DNA from: JADKAV01 sp963732355
GTDB taxonomy: Bacteria; Actinomycetota; Actinomycetes; S36-B12; UBA10799
Assembly (NCBI GenBank): GCA_963732355.1
Contig: CAVSZD010000003.1
Location: 1 to 64,000, forward strand
Length of the DNA stretch: 64,000 bases
Direction of reading: 5' to 3'
Shown: piece after piece, positions 1-12,091 of the stretch
Layout of the letters: the number at the start of each line of letters is the position of its first letter
How positions within the stretch are numbered: position 1 is the first letter of the stretch
Notes under the pieces: generated by a model
Databases searched by the model: none
What the model saw: only the letters and a program-made list of their open reading frames with translations
What the model was told of the DNA's origin: nothing
Program-made: the position numbers and the translations under genes

Positions 1-2692
<2,692 letters not shown>

Positions 2693-2763
2693 ATTTACTT
2701 TCTGCTACGCGTTCACTATGCGGTTCCCGAGATACGGTCGGGAACGATTGATATCTCCATAGA

Positions 2764-2882
2764 GTTTCGGCGGTCATAGCGAGGGGGAAACGCCCGGTCC
2801 CATTCCGAACCCGGAAGCTAAGCCCTTCTGCGCCGATGGTACTGCCCTGGTGACGGGGTGGGAGAGTAGGACGCCGCCGAAC
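2764..2882 (+). rRNA. rrf: 5S ribosomal RNA
   Basis: About 119 nt located 70 nt after the 23S end. The 5' sequence GTTTCGGCGG can pair with the 3' sequence CCGCCGAAC to form helix I, and the conserved CCCATTCCGAACCCGGAAG core of loops B/C is at 2799-2817. It is the last gene of the rRNA operon and is followed at once by a strong hairpin. Ends are placed from the pairing and may be off by 1-2 nt. Confidence 0.97.
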
Positions 2883-2890
2883 ATTTTTCC

Positions 2891-2918
2891 CGATGGGGGG
2901 CCGTAAGGCCCCCCATCG
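2891..2918 (+). terminator. rRNA operon terminator hairpin
   Basis: A perfect 12-bp inverted repeat (2891-2902 and 2907-2918) with a GTAA tetraloop lies 9 nt after the 5S gene. There is no long U tract (ACGTATTT follows), as is common for actinobacterial terminators. Only 22 nt separate it from the next start codon, so the TPR gene must use read-through or a promoter hidden in this spacer. Confidence 0.85.
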
Positions 2919-2940
2919 ACGTATTTGTGGAGGTTTTTTC

Positions 2941-4023
2941 ATGGCTGATCAGTCAGGGCGCAAACGGCCGGCTGGCCGTGGTGCCGGTTCGTCGAGTTCC
3001 CGTTCGGGCAGACCTGGTTCAGGTAGACCTGGTTCCGGCAAACCCGGGTCCGGTCGGAGTGGGCCGGGCAAACCCGGTTCTTCCAAACCCCGCCCCAGTG
3101 CGGCAGGGTCAGGCAAACCCGGGTCTTCCAAACCCAGAACAGACAAACCTGCACGTAAGCCTTCACCTGAGGGTCAGACCCGTGGCCAGAAGTCCGATTC
3201 GCGCCGCTCAGGTGCCGGCCGAGGACCTGCAGGCAAGGGCCGCCCGGACCGCGGTGACTCCGACAAGCGTGGGCCACGACGTCCCCCGCGAGAGGCAGCA
3301 CCACAGCGAGATGGCCGACCGCCACGACGCCCCGATTTCGAAGAGCGGCCCGAACGTGACACATCGAACGACCTGCCGTGGCCCGAGGAGATCTTCGAAC
3401 TTGAGCTTGAGCCGGAGTTGCTGACGGAACTCGAGGCAGCTGGCGGTCGCACCGAAACCATGGCCAAACACCTGCTGAGCGTTCAGGTATTGGCCGAGAG
3501 CGACCCCGAGCAGGCGTACCTTCATGCCGCGCGGGTGCGTGAGCGGATCCCCAGGTCTGCCTTGGCGCGCCAAACGGCCTGCATCGCGGCGTACCGCACC
3601 GGCCGATTCAAAGAAGCCATCAAGGAAGAGGCTGCTTATCGGCGTATCGGTGGCGGGCTTGATCTGCTGCCGATAGCAGCCGACAGCGAGCGTGGACTTG
3701 GTCGCCCCGAGCGGGCGTTGGGTCTGGTGGGAGAGTTTGAAAAGGCGAAGCTGGACAGCGACGCCCTCACCGAATTGCTCATCGTGGCCGGCGGCGCACG
3801 CAGGGACCTCGGGGATGAGCAAGCGGCCCGGGTGTTCCTGCAGAAGGCAGTCCGAGCGGCCAGGTCGCCGATGTCGCGGGCAAGGGCTCGGTTTGCCCTG
3901 GGGGAACTGCTGGTGTCCACGGGTCAAACCGAGGAGGCTCGCAAGTGGTTGGAGTCGGCCCTTGAGTTCGATGAGGACGGCTCCTGGACGGATGCTGTGG
4001 ATCTGCTGGAATCCCTGTCATGA
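2941..4023 (+). CDS. TPR-domain protein with basic low-complexity N-terminus
   Basis: 360 aa. The ATG at 2941 is chosen because GGAGG lies 7 nt upstream (2929-2933); a longer reading would run back into the rRNA terminator. Residues 1 to about 135 are low-complexity, rich in Pro, Gly, Ser, Lys and Arg, with repeated PGSGKPGSS-like units. Residues about 150-360 are a helical region with tetratricopeptide-like repeats ending in DEDGSWTDAVDLLESLS. It matches the position of M. tuberculosis Rv1691, a TPR protein of unknown role upstream of the phosphatase and tlyA. The basic disordered tail could bind RNA or ribosomes (inference from charge and the neighbouring rRNA and tlyA). The stop overlaps the next start by 4 nt (ATGA), suggesting translational coupling. 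Confidence 0.85.
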   Translation: MADQSGRKRPAGRGAGSSSSRSGRPGSGRPGSGKPGSGRSGPGKPGSSKPRPSAAGSGKPGSSKPRTDKPARKPSPEGQTRGQKSDSRRSGAGRGPAGKGRPDRGDSDKRGPRRPPREAAPQRDGRPPRRPDFEERPERDTSNDLPWPEEIFELELEPELLTELEAAGGRTETMAKHLLSVQVLAESDPEQAYLHAARVRERIPRSALARQTACIAAYRTGRFKEAIKEEAAYRRIGGGLDLLPIAADSERGLGRPERALGLVGEFEKAKLDSDALTELLIVAGGARRDLGDEQAARVFLQKAVRAARSPMSRARARFALGELLVSTGQTEEARKWLESALEFDEDGSWTDAVDLLESLS

Positions 4024-4886
4024 CCTACGACGGCTTGTTCGTCGATCTTGACGGCGTCGTCTATCGCAGTGATCGCCCTGTTGAACACGCCATCGATGCT
4101 CTGAACCGCTACGAGGGCCAGATCCTGTATGTCACCAACAACGCCAGTCGAACCCCTGACACAGTCGCTGCGCAGTTGCAGGGGCTTGGACTGGCAGCCT
4201 CAACATCGGACGTGGTGACGTCGGCCCAGGCCGCGGCGGCACACCTAGCGGAACTCGTCCCGATCGGATCCCCGATTCTGGTGGTTGGTGGTGAGGGTCT
4301 GGTTGAGGCAGTTACAGAGGTTGGTTTCCGCGTCGTGCACCGGGCCGAGGAGGCTGATGCGGTCGTTCAGGGCTTCGCGCCGGCCGCCACCTGGAAGGAC
4401 CTCGCCGAGGCGTCGTACGCAGTTGCCCGGGCCATCCCCTGGGTGGCTTCGAACACCGACATGTCGGTGCCGACTTCGCGCGGCATAGCGCCTGGTACAG
4501 GTACCTACGTCGCGGCCGTCACAGCCGCCACTGGCATTTCCCCTGTGGTCACCGGCAAACCGCATCGCCCGATCATGGACCTGGCGCGCTCGCGTTCGCA
4601 CAGCAGGACTCCGCTGGTCATCGGGGATCGGTTGGACACCGATATCGCCGCCGCCAACGCGGCAGGGATGGATTCGATGCTGGTGCTGACCGGAGTCAGC
4701 ACCTGGCAGGAACTAGTGACTGCACCGCCTGAGCATCTGCCCACCTCGGTCGCGCCGGACCTGCGGGTACTCAGCGGCTATGTCGACGACTTCACCGCAC
4801 AATTGGACGACTTACTGAGCAGAAGGCGTGCTGGCCAGGACGTTGACGAACAGGTAGTTCGGCTACATCAGCTTTCGAAGTCGTAG
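4020..4886 (+). CDS. HAD-superfamily sugar-phosphatase (NagD-like, HAD-IIA)
   Basis: 288 aa, usual length for the family. Motif I is FVDLDGVVY, with nucleophile Asp9 and general acid Asp11. Motif II Thr is in YVTNNAS (about 38-44), the motif III Lys in TGKPHRP (about 180) and the Mg-binding motif IV is GDRLDTDI (about 200). The C2-type cap lies between motifs II and III. Family members dephosphorylate small metabolites such as p-nitrophenyl phosphate, glycerol phosphate or 2-phosphoglycolate; the substrate here is unknown. It starts inside the stop of the TPR gene and is syntenic with Rv1692. Its 3' end overlaps the convergent SCP2 gene by 24 nt. Confidence 0.92.
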   Translation: MTYDGLFVDLDGVVYRSDRPVEHAIDALNRYEGQILYVTNNASRTPDTVAAQLQGLGLAASTSDVVTSAQAAAAHLAELVPIGSPILVVGGEGLVEAVTEVGFRVVHRAEEADAVVQGFAPAATWKDLAEASYAVARAIPWVASNTDMSVPTSRGIAPGTGTYVAAVTAATGISPVVTGKPHRPIMDLARSRSHSRTPLVIGDRLDTDIAAANAAGMDSMLVLTGVSTWQELVTAPPEHLPTSVAPDLRVLSGYVDDFTAQLDDLLSRRRAGQDVDEQVVRLHQLSKS

Positions 4887-5201
4887 CAGGTCGCGCAGGC
4901 TGGCGTCGAGATGCAGGCGACCGGTCGCCCATGCATGTGAGAACGTGATGCGCTTGTCGGTGAGGTCGATGAGATCGTCGCTGCTCATCGTCAGGCGGAT
5001 GTTCGGTTTGTCCACCCGCCCTTGGCGAATGTCCACGAGCTGACCATCGTGCAACTTGCCTTGGAAGGTGACATCAATGTCGAGCAGGCTCAGCTCAACT
5101 GTGCGGTCGGGGATGTTCGCCTGCCGATCCTCGCGCGGATACTGCTCGAGCCGGCTGGCGAGTTCGGCCAGGGCCACCTCGCACTGCTCGACCGACGCCA
5201 T
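4863..5201 (-). CDS. SCP2 sterol-binding domain protein
   Basis: 112 aa, nearly all one SCP2 lipid-transfer-like domain, recognisable from VTFQGKLHDGQLVDIRQG followed by DKPNIRLTMSSDDLIDL. SCP2 folds hold hydrophobic ligands in a tunnel; the bacterial ligand is usually unknown. The ATG at 5201 is preferred over the one at 5228 because GAGGGAG lies about 7 nt upstream of it. No signal peptide or membrane segment, so cytosolic. It is the only minus-strand gene in the first 20 kb and is convergent with the HAD phosphatase. Confidence 0.82.
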   Translation of the reverse strand: MASVEQCEVALAELASRLEQYPREDRQANIPDRTVELSLLDIDVTFQGKLHDGQLVDIRQGRVDKPNIRLTMSSDDLIDLTDKRITFSHAWATGRLHLDASLRDLLRLRKLM

Positions 5202-5318
5202 CTGAATACTCCCTCGGGTACTTGCCACGAATCAGACCGTACCTGCCCATCGGCGGACCTGCTGGGATTGACCGGACCGCTGAAGTAGCGTGGAGACAGG
5301 GTATCGAAGGGACCACTG

Positions 5319-5939
5319 GTGATCGAGACACTGCGAAGTTACATGCAATTGGCAGCCGGGCTGCTGGAATCGACCAGCGAACGCGCGAAGGAAACCGCGG
5401 GCGAATTCCTGAGCCAAGGAATGGAAGCTGGGACTCGAGGGCCTGAGACGGTGTCCGCGCAAGTTCAGGAGATCGCCGAGGATCTGATCGAACAGGGCAG
5501 GACCAACCGCGAGCTTGTGGTCGGCCTGGTGCGTACAGAGGTCGAGCGCACGGTTGGTCGTATGGGCTTCGTTCGCGAAGAGGAACTGGCAGCCGTGCGT
5601 AAGCACGTGGAGCGCCTCGAGCGCGAACTCAATCAGCGCGGTGACCAGGCCTCAGCCGCGGCGAATCTGGCGGTCAGTACGGCCACCTCCGCAGTGCCCG
5701 TTGCCACCAGGGCCGCGGGCACCGCTGCCGCCAAGGCGACCGGGACGGCTGTGAAGGCGTCCAAAGCCGCTGCAGGCACGGCACGAACGGCCGCACGAAC
5801 TGCCACGGGCACGAGCAGCCGACAGGCCCCGGTGCCAGCCGAGAAGCCCGTCGCTAAGAAGGCGGCCCCGGCTAAGAAGGTCACTGCGGCCAAGAAGGTC
5901 ACTCCGGCTGCAAAGCCCGCGAAGAAGGCGCAGTCATGA
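5319..5939 (+). CDS. Phasin-like coiled-coil protein with histone-like Ala/Lys tail
   Basis: 206 aa, GTG start. Residues 1 to about 105 are amphipathic helices of phasin/PhaF-like character ending in a coiled coil (EEELAAVRKHVERLEREL). From about 110 on it is Ala-rich, and the last 45 residues carry repeated AAKKV/PAKK units like a histone H1 tail, which suggests DNA binding. PhaF-type proteins link polymer granules to the nucleoid; no PHA synthase is visible here, so that role is only an analogy. The stop overlaps the start of the 50-aa peptide gene (ATGA), making it the first gene of the tlyA-nadK-recN run. Confidence 0.7.
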   Translation: MIETLRSYMQLAAGLLESTSERAKETAGEFLSQGMEAGTRGPETVSAQVQEIAEDLIEQGRTNRELVVGLVRTEVERTVGRMGFVREEELAAVRKHVERLERELNQRGDQASAAANLAVSTATSAVPVATRAAGTAAAKATGTAVKASKAAAGTARTAARTATGTSSRQAPVPAEKPVAKKAAPAKKVTAAKKVTPAAKPAKKAQS

Positions 5940-6088
5940 GCACCCCAGACCTGGGTCCCCTGGAGGAAATGGTCGAGGCAGTTGCGTCGGACACCGGAGA
6001 CCGTTATGAGCAACTGGTCGAGGTTCACGACGCGTTGCGCCAAGCGCTAGCCGAGACCGACAGTGACCCGGCGGCGCCTGGACGCTGA
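5936..6088 (+). CDS. Small conserved protein, Rv1693-like (50 aa)
   Basis: 50 aa beginning MSTPDLGPLEEMVEAVASD and ending in TGA at 6086-6088. It starts inside the stop of the phasin-like gene (ATGA) and overlaps the start of tlyA by 26 nt, so it is embedded in a coupled operon. It is acidic, probably helical, with no signal peptide. M. tuberculosis has a small hypothetical gene (Rv1693, about 58 aa) at the same place between the phosphatase and tlyA, which supports a real gene. Function unknown; the tight overlap suggests it sets tlyA translation or works with TlyA (inference). Confidence 0.72.
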   Translation: MSTPDLGPLEEMVEAVASDTGDRYEQLVEVHDALRQALAETDSDPAAPGR

Positions 6089-6842
6089 GCTGGTCCGCCG
6101 CGGTCTTGCTCGGTCGCGCCAACAGGCCGGCGAACTGATCGACGCGGGCCACGTGCAGGTGAACCGGCTGGTGGCCACCAAAGCGTCGACACAGGTCGAG
6201 GCGGGGGAGTCGATCAGGGTAACCACGCCGCAGGATCACTTCGTGTCACGTGGTGCCCACAAGCTGATCGGCCCATTGGCCGAATTCGGGATCGGTGTGA
6301 CCGGTCGGCGAGCGCTGGATGCCGGAGCGTCCACCGGCGGATTCACTCAGGTGCTGCTCGAGGCGGGTGCCGCGAGTGTGATTGCTGTGGATGTGGGGTA
6401 CGGACAGCTTGCCTGGTCGTTGCAGCAGGATCCGCGCGTGATTGTGCTCGACAGGACGAACATCCGGCATATAGCGGCTGAGAATCTTCCGTACCCGCCC
6501 GACCTGATCGTCGGTGACCTGAGCTTCATCTCATTGACCAAGGTGCTGCGTCCATTGACCGAGGTGGCCGCTGAGGATCCGGACTTGATACTGCTGGTCA
6601 AGCCTCAGTTCGAGGTCGGACGCGGCCAGGTGGGTAAGGGCGGCGTCGTGCGTGATCCGGCCCAGCACAAGGGGGCAATTGAAGGGGTCGCGCAGTGCGC
6701 ACGGGATCTCGGCTTCGGCGTGGCAGGGCTGACACGAAGCCCGTTACCTGGACCAAGTGGCAACATCGAGTTTGTGATCTGGCTCCGACGCGGGGCGCCA
6801 GACATCAATGTCGACCGTGTGAGCGAGGTGGTGAGCCCGTGA
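6063..6842 (+). CDS. tlyA: TlyA 16S/23S rRNA 2'-O-cytidine methyltransferase
   Basis: 259 aa, GTG start. An N-terminal S4 RNA-binding domain (about 1-62, RRRLDAELVRRGLARSRQQA) is followed by a FtsJ-like Rossmann methyltransferase with the SAM motif LDAGASTGGFTQ (about 86-97) and catalytic-tetrad candidates in LLVKPQFEVG. TlyA methylates 2'-OH groups of one cytidine in each rRNA subunit, and its loss gives capreomycin resistance in mycobacteria. It overlaps the 50-aa gene upstream and nadK downstream (GTGA), in the usual actinobacterial order tlyA-nadK-recN. Confidence 0.95.
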   Translation: MTRRRLDAELVRRGLARSRQQAGELIDAGHVQVNRLVATKASTQVEAGESIRVTTPQDHFVSRGAHKLIGPLAEFGIGVTGRRALDAGASTGGFTQVLLEAGAASVIAVDVGYGQLAWSLQQDPRVIVLDRTNIRHIAAENLPYPPDLIVGDLSFISLTKVLRPLTEVAAEDPDLILLVKPQFEVGRGQVGKGGVVRDPAQHKGAIEGVAQCARDLGFGVAGLTRSPLPGPSGNIEFVIWLRRGAPDINVDRVSEVVSP

Positions 6843-7714
6843 CCGACATCCGTTCGGTCTTGCTCGTCGTACACCCGAGTCGGCAGGCGGCACTTGAGAT
6901 GGCCCTCGCCTGCGCGACGGGGCTGGGGCAGCGCGGAGTAGAAGTCCTCGCCTTGGACAGCGCGCCTGCCGGAGTGGACGTCAAGCGTTCTGATGGCACC
7001 GATCCGGTGGATCTGGTGGTCGTGCTGGGAGGCGATGGCAGCATCCTGCGCGGGGCAGAGATCGCTCGCGCCCATGACGTGCCGCTGCTGGGCGTGAATC
7101 TAGGTCACGTTGGTTTTCTGGCCGAACTTGATGAGGAGGATGCCGGGGACATCGTCGAAAGCATTGCAGGTGGCGGTTTCATCATCCAGGAACGGATGAC
7201 TCTGGACGTGGCGGTCGTGCGCGACGGGCGGCAGGTCGCGACATCGTGGGCGCTGAATGAGGCCAGCGTCGAGAAGTCCGCGCGTGAGCGGATGATCCAG
7301 GTGATCGCTGAAGTGGACGGTCGGCCTTTGAGTCAATGGGGGTGCGACGGAGTCCTGTTCGCGACTCCAACCGGATCCACCGGGTACGCATGGTCTGCGG
7401 GTGGTCCGGTCGTGTGGCCCACGGTCGATGCGATGCTGCTTGTGCCCGTCTCCGCCCATGCGTTGTTCGCCCGCCCGATGGTCGTGTCCAGCTCGACCCG
7501 GCTGGCACTGGAACTTCTGCCTGGATCGCCGCCGGCGGTCCTGTGGTGCGACGGCCAACGCCTGGTTCCTCTCGAACCCGGCGACCGCGTCGAGGTCGTG
7601 CAGGGGTCCAAGCCGATTCGATTGGCCCGTTTGCGCGAATCCCTGTTTGTCGACCGGCTCGTGGCGAAGTTCCAGCTCCCAGTGCAGGGGTGGAGCGGAC
7701 GAGGCCGCCAGTGA
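6839..7714 (+). CDS. nadK: NAD kinase
   Basis: 291 aa. The GTG start at 6839 overlaps the tlyA stop by 4 nt. Motifs seen: GGDGSILRGAEIA (about 63-75), the nucleotide-binding GVNLGHVGFLAEL, and TPTGSTGYAWSAGGPV (about 176-191), diagnostic for NAD kinases. It phosphorylates NAD+ to NADP+ in the cytosol using ATP or polyphosphate. Full length for the family. The stop overlaps the recN start (GTGA), so the pair is almost certainly co-translated. Confidence 0.96.
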   Translation: MTDIRSVLLVVHPSRQAALEMALACATGLGQRGVEVLALDSAPAGVDVKRSDGTDPVDLVVVLGGDGSILRGAEIARAHDVPLLGVNLGHVGFLAELDEEDAGDIVESIAGGGFIIQERMTLDVAVVRDGRQVATSWALNEASVEKSARERMIQVIAEVDGRPLSQWGCDGVLFATPTGSTGYAWSAGGPVVWPTVDAMLLVPVSAHALFARPMVVSSSTRLALELLPGSPPAVLWCDGQRLVPLEPGDRVEVVQGSKPIRLARLRESLFVDRLVAKFQLPVQGWSGRGRQ

Positions 7715-9372
7715 TCGTCGAACTGCGGATCCAGGATCTCGGGGTGATCGCCTCGGCGACCGTTTCACCCGGGCCGGGCTTCACAGCGCTGACTGGCGAA
7801 ACGGGCGCGGGAAAGACGATGGTCCTGACTGCGCTCGAGATGCTGCTCGGCGGTCGTGTCGATTCGGCGATAGCTGAGTCCGCAGCCATCGAAGGTGTGT
7901 GGGAGGTGGGCGCGGATCACCGCGTGGTGCAGACCGTGATCGAAGCCGGGGGGACGGCCGACGACGGGGAGGTCGTGCTGTCCCGGTCGGCGAACAAGGG
8001 CCGGCTGCGGGCTTTCGCGGGGGGCCGAATGGTGCCCGCGTCACTGCTCTCGCAGATCGGTGAGGATCTGATCACTGTGCATGGCCAGTCCACGCAGCAG
8101 CGGCTGCGCGGCCCGGCAGCCCAGCGCGGGGCCCTCGACCGGTTCGGAGACGCGAAGCACCAGGGTCTGCTGCAGAATCACCGGACGGCGTATGACTCGT
8201 GGAGCCGGGAGGCCCAGGCATTGGCGTCCGCACGTAGCGGGGAGCAGGCCGCCCAGCAGCGCATGGTTTTCCTGCGATCGGCTCTGGAGGAGATCGAGAA
8301 GATCGACCCGCGTCCCGGGGAATCCGCCGAGCTGGCCACCGAGCTTCTCCTGCTGAACAACTTGGCCCAGATCAGCAGCGCGACCGCGAAGGTTCGACAG
8401 TTGCTGCTCGGGACTGACGACCCGGACACCGCATCTGCGGTGGACTTTCTGCACACTGCCGCGCGGGAACTTGCGGGTGTGGCGCAGGCGGACCCCGAGT
8501 TGGCGCGCATGCACGAAAGGCTGCTTGCCGGCGCCGAGGAGGTGGCCGATGTCGGTCGTGACGTGTCAATGTTCGCCGACGGGCTCAACGACGAACCGGG
8601 TCGGCTCGACTGGATCAACTCACGCATCCACGACCTTCGGATGCTCACTGCACGTTACGGCTCGAGTGAGACCGAGGTCCTGGAGTGGGCGCAGGCGTCG
8701 GCGGCCGAGCTCACCGAGTTGGAGCGGGGCAGCGACCTTGAGGCACTGCGAGAGCGTGAGCAGCGGGCACGGGATCTGCTGGAAGAAGCCACGGCGCAAC
8801 TCACTGCTTCGCGCACTCGCCTGGCCCGCGATCTGGCCGCGCGGGCGACCGAGGAGTTGCAGCACTTGGCGATGCCCAACGCTGCATTCACAATTGAGGT
8901 TCAGCCGGGCGAGCTTGGACCCGAGGGTGGTGACGAGGTGCGCTTTGCGCTTGCAGCCCACCCCGGAGCTACCCCCGCCCCGATCGGGAAGGCGGCCTCG
9001 GGTGGTGAACTGAGCCGCATCATGTTGGCCTTGGAGGTAGTGCTGGCCGGCAGCGACACGGCCGGGACCTTCGTTTTCGACGAGGTCGACGCTGGGGTCG
9101 GGGGAGCGGCGGCAACCGCAATCGGGCGGCGGCTGGCAGCGCTTGCCGAGCACGCCCAAGTCATCGTCGTCACCCATATGCCACAGGTCGCCGCCTTCGC
9201 TGACACCCACCTGCGGGTGCTCAAACAGCAGGACCGAGGTGTGACGACCTCAGATGTGCGCGAGCTGGACGCCGATGAACGGGTCGTGGAGATCGCCCGG
9301 ATGCTGGCCGGGCAGGAGGACTCCGAGCACGCCCGCGAGCACGCGCGGGAACTGCTGGCGATGCGGAGGTAG
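7711..9372 (+). CDS. recN: DNA repair ATPase RecN
   Basis: 553 aa, GTG start at 7711 overlapping the nadK stop. Walker A GETGAGKT (about 28-35) is at the N-terminus, coiled coils occupy the middle, and the C-terminus has the ABC signature SGGELSR (about 430) and Walker B FVFDEVDAGVGG (about 454). This is the SMC-like layout of RecN, which gathers DNA ends during double-strand break repair. Full length. It is the last gene of the tightly overlapping run that begins at 5319; a 383-bp gap full of repeats follows. Confidence 0.96.
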   Translation: MIVELRIQDLGVIASATVSPGPGFTALTGETGAGKTMVLTALEMLLGGRVDSAIAESAAIEGVWEVGADHRVVQTVIEAGGTADDGEVVLSRSANKGRLRAFAGGRMVPASLLSQIGEDLITVHGQSTQQRLRGPAAQRGALDRFGDAKHQGLLQNHRTAYDSWSREAQALASARSGEQAAQQRMVFLRSALEEIEKIDPRPGESAELATELLLLNNLAQISSATAKVRQLLLGTDDPDTASAVDFLHTAARELAGVAQADPELARMHERLLAGAEEVADVGRDVSMFADGLNDEPGRLDWINSRIHDLRMLTARYGSSETEVLEWAQASAAELTELERGSDLEALREREQRARDLLEEATAQLTASRTRLARDLAARATEELQHLAMPNAAFTIEVQPGELGPEGGDEVRFALAAHPGATPAPIGKAASGGELSRIMLALEVVLAGSDTAGTFVFDEVDAGVGGAAATAIGRRLAALAEHAQVIVVTHMPQVAAFADTHLRVLKQQDRGVTTSDVRELDADERVVEIARMLAGQEDSEHAREHARELLAMRR

Positions 9373-9391
9373 TGCATTCCTGACGGCCGGT

Positions 9392-9492
9392 GGGAGGCGC
9401 GAGCCGGGGGAGGCGCGAGCCGGTCGGAAGGCGCGAGCCGGTCGGAAGGCGCGAGCCGGTCGGAAGGCGCGAGCCGGTCGGAAGGCGCGAGA
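9392..9492. repeat. 18-bp tandem array left of palindrome A1
   Basis: About 5.5 copies of an 18-bp unit (GGCGCGAGCCGGTCGGAA); the first copy is diverged and the last is cut short at GGCGCGAGACC. It starts 19 nt after the recN stop and ends 7 nt before palindrome A1. No reading frame or promoter is evident. Together with A1 and the right-hand array it fills most of the gap 9373-9755, the only gene-free stretch over 300 bp in the window. Confidence 0.9.
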
Positions 9493-9499
9493 CCTCCTG

Positions 9500-9567
9500 G
9501 TTAGAGGTTGTGCTGTTGGTTAGCAAAAACACGCGTGGATTCTCTAACCAACAGCACAACCTCTAAC
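9500..9567. repeat. Palindromic element family A, copy A1
   Basis: Perfect 24-bp inverted repeat (9500-9523 / 9544-9567) around a 20-nt loop containing ACGCGT. Arms begin GTTAGAGGTTGTGCTG. Similar elements are at 14134, 38477 and 47989. It lies between recN and pyrG on the same strand. It could act as a U-less terminator or mRNA-end stabiliser, or be a REP/MITE-like mobile repeat (inference). Confidence 0.92.
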
Positions 9568-9680
9568 GCGGGCGGTTTGGGTAACGCGGGCGGTTTGGGT
9601 AACGCGGGCGGTTTGGGTAACGCGGGCGGTTTGGGTACGCGGGCGGTTTGGGTAACGCGGGCGGTTTGGGTACGCGGGCC
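9565..9680. repeat. 18-bp tandem array right of palindrome A1
   Basis: About 6.4 copies of AACGCGGGCGGTTTGGGT, starting inside the end of palindrome A1; two units are 17 bp (one A lost). Other family A copies are also followed by CGCGGG-like sequence, so the array may have grown from the element's own flank. It ends 75 nt before the pyrG start, within the likely pyrG leader. Confidence 0.9.
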
Positions 9681-9755
9681 TACCACGTGGATCCGCAAGA
9701 CCCAACCTTGAGTGTCGTGCGGCAGATCCGGCAACAGCCGGTAGTCTGGTGCCCC

Positions 9756-11388
<1,633 letters not shown>

Positions 11389-11396
<8 letters not shown>

Positions 11397-12060
11397 GATC
11401 TGGCATGGACCGGTCGCCGATACATATGAGTCCCACGAGGTCGTAGGGGTCTCCCAACGATTCCACGGCGCGGTCTGGGACGTGCGCTCCGACGTCGTCA
11501 TCGTGGGCGGCCAGACCGTCACCAGGGACTTGGTCGTTCATCCGGGTGCGGTGGGTGTCATCGCGCTCGACGACCAGGAGAGGCTGTTGCTCATCCGGCA
11601 GTACCGCCACCCTGTGGGTGCCTACCTCTTCGAACCGCCAGCCGGCTTGTTGGACACCGCGGTGGAATCCGCGTGGGAGTGCGCGGTGCGCGAACTGGCC
11701 GAGGAGGCTGGTCTGCGCGCTTCCGAGTGGCACGTGCTCGTCGACTTTCTCAATTCGCCGGGTGGAACGAGTGAGACCTTCCGGTGTTTTCTCGCCAAGG
11801 GTCTGCAAAGCATTCCCGGCGGCCGACACCACACCGGCGAGGCAGAGGAGGCCCATCTGCCGCAGGCGTGGGTCTCCATTGACGAGGCCGTAGGGCTCGT
11901 GCTCGCGGGCAAGATTCAGAACCCGACCGCGACCAATGGCATCCTCGCGGTGGCCGCTGCGAGGGCCCGCGGGTGGGTCGATCTTCGGCCTGCTGAGGCA
12001 CCCTGGCCTGTGAGAGACTGGGTCGAATCTTTGGGGAACGTGCGCACGCCGCCGGCGTAG
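11389..12060 (+). CDS. NUDIX hydrolase, ADP-ribose pyrophosphatase type
   Basis: 223 aa. The Nudix helix is in the segment GLLDTAVESAWECAVRELAE, continuing EAGL, with the E-x7-R-E-x2-E-E pattern that binds metal; upstream LIRQYRHPVGAYLFEPPAG is typical of ADP-ribose pyrophosphatases. Family enzymes split ADP-ribose into AMP and ribose 5-phosphate. It overlaps pyrG by 8 nt, the same pairing as Rv1699-Rv1700. It ends 31 nt before ald. Confidence 0.92.
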
Positions 12061-12091
12061 GCGCGACGTTGCCGGAAAGACCGGGCTGTGT

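Noticed and set aside
9392..9680. CRISPR array
   Set aside because: Units are contiguous 18-mers without spacers and no cas gene is present.
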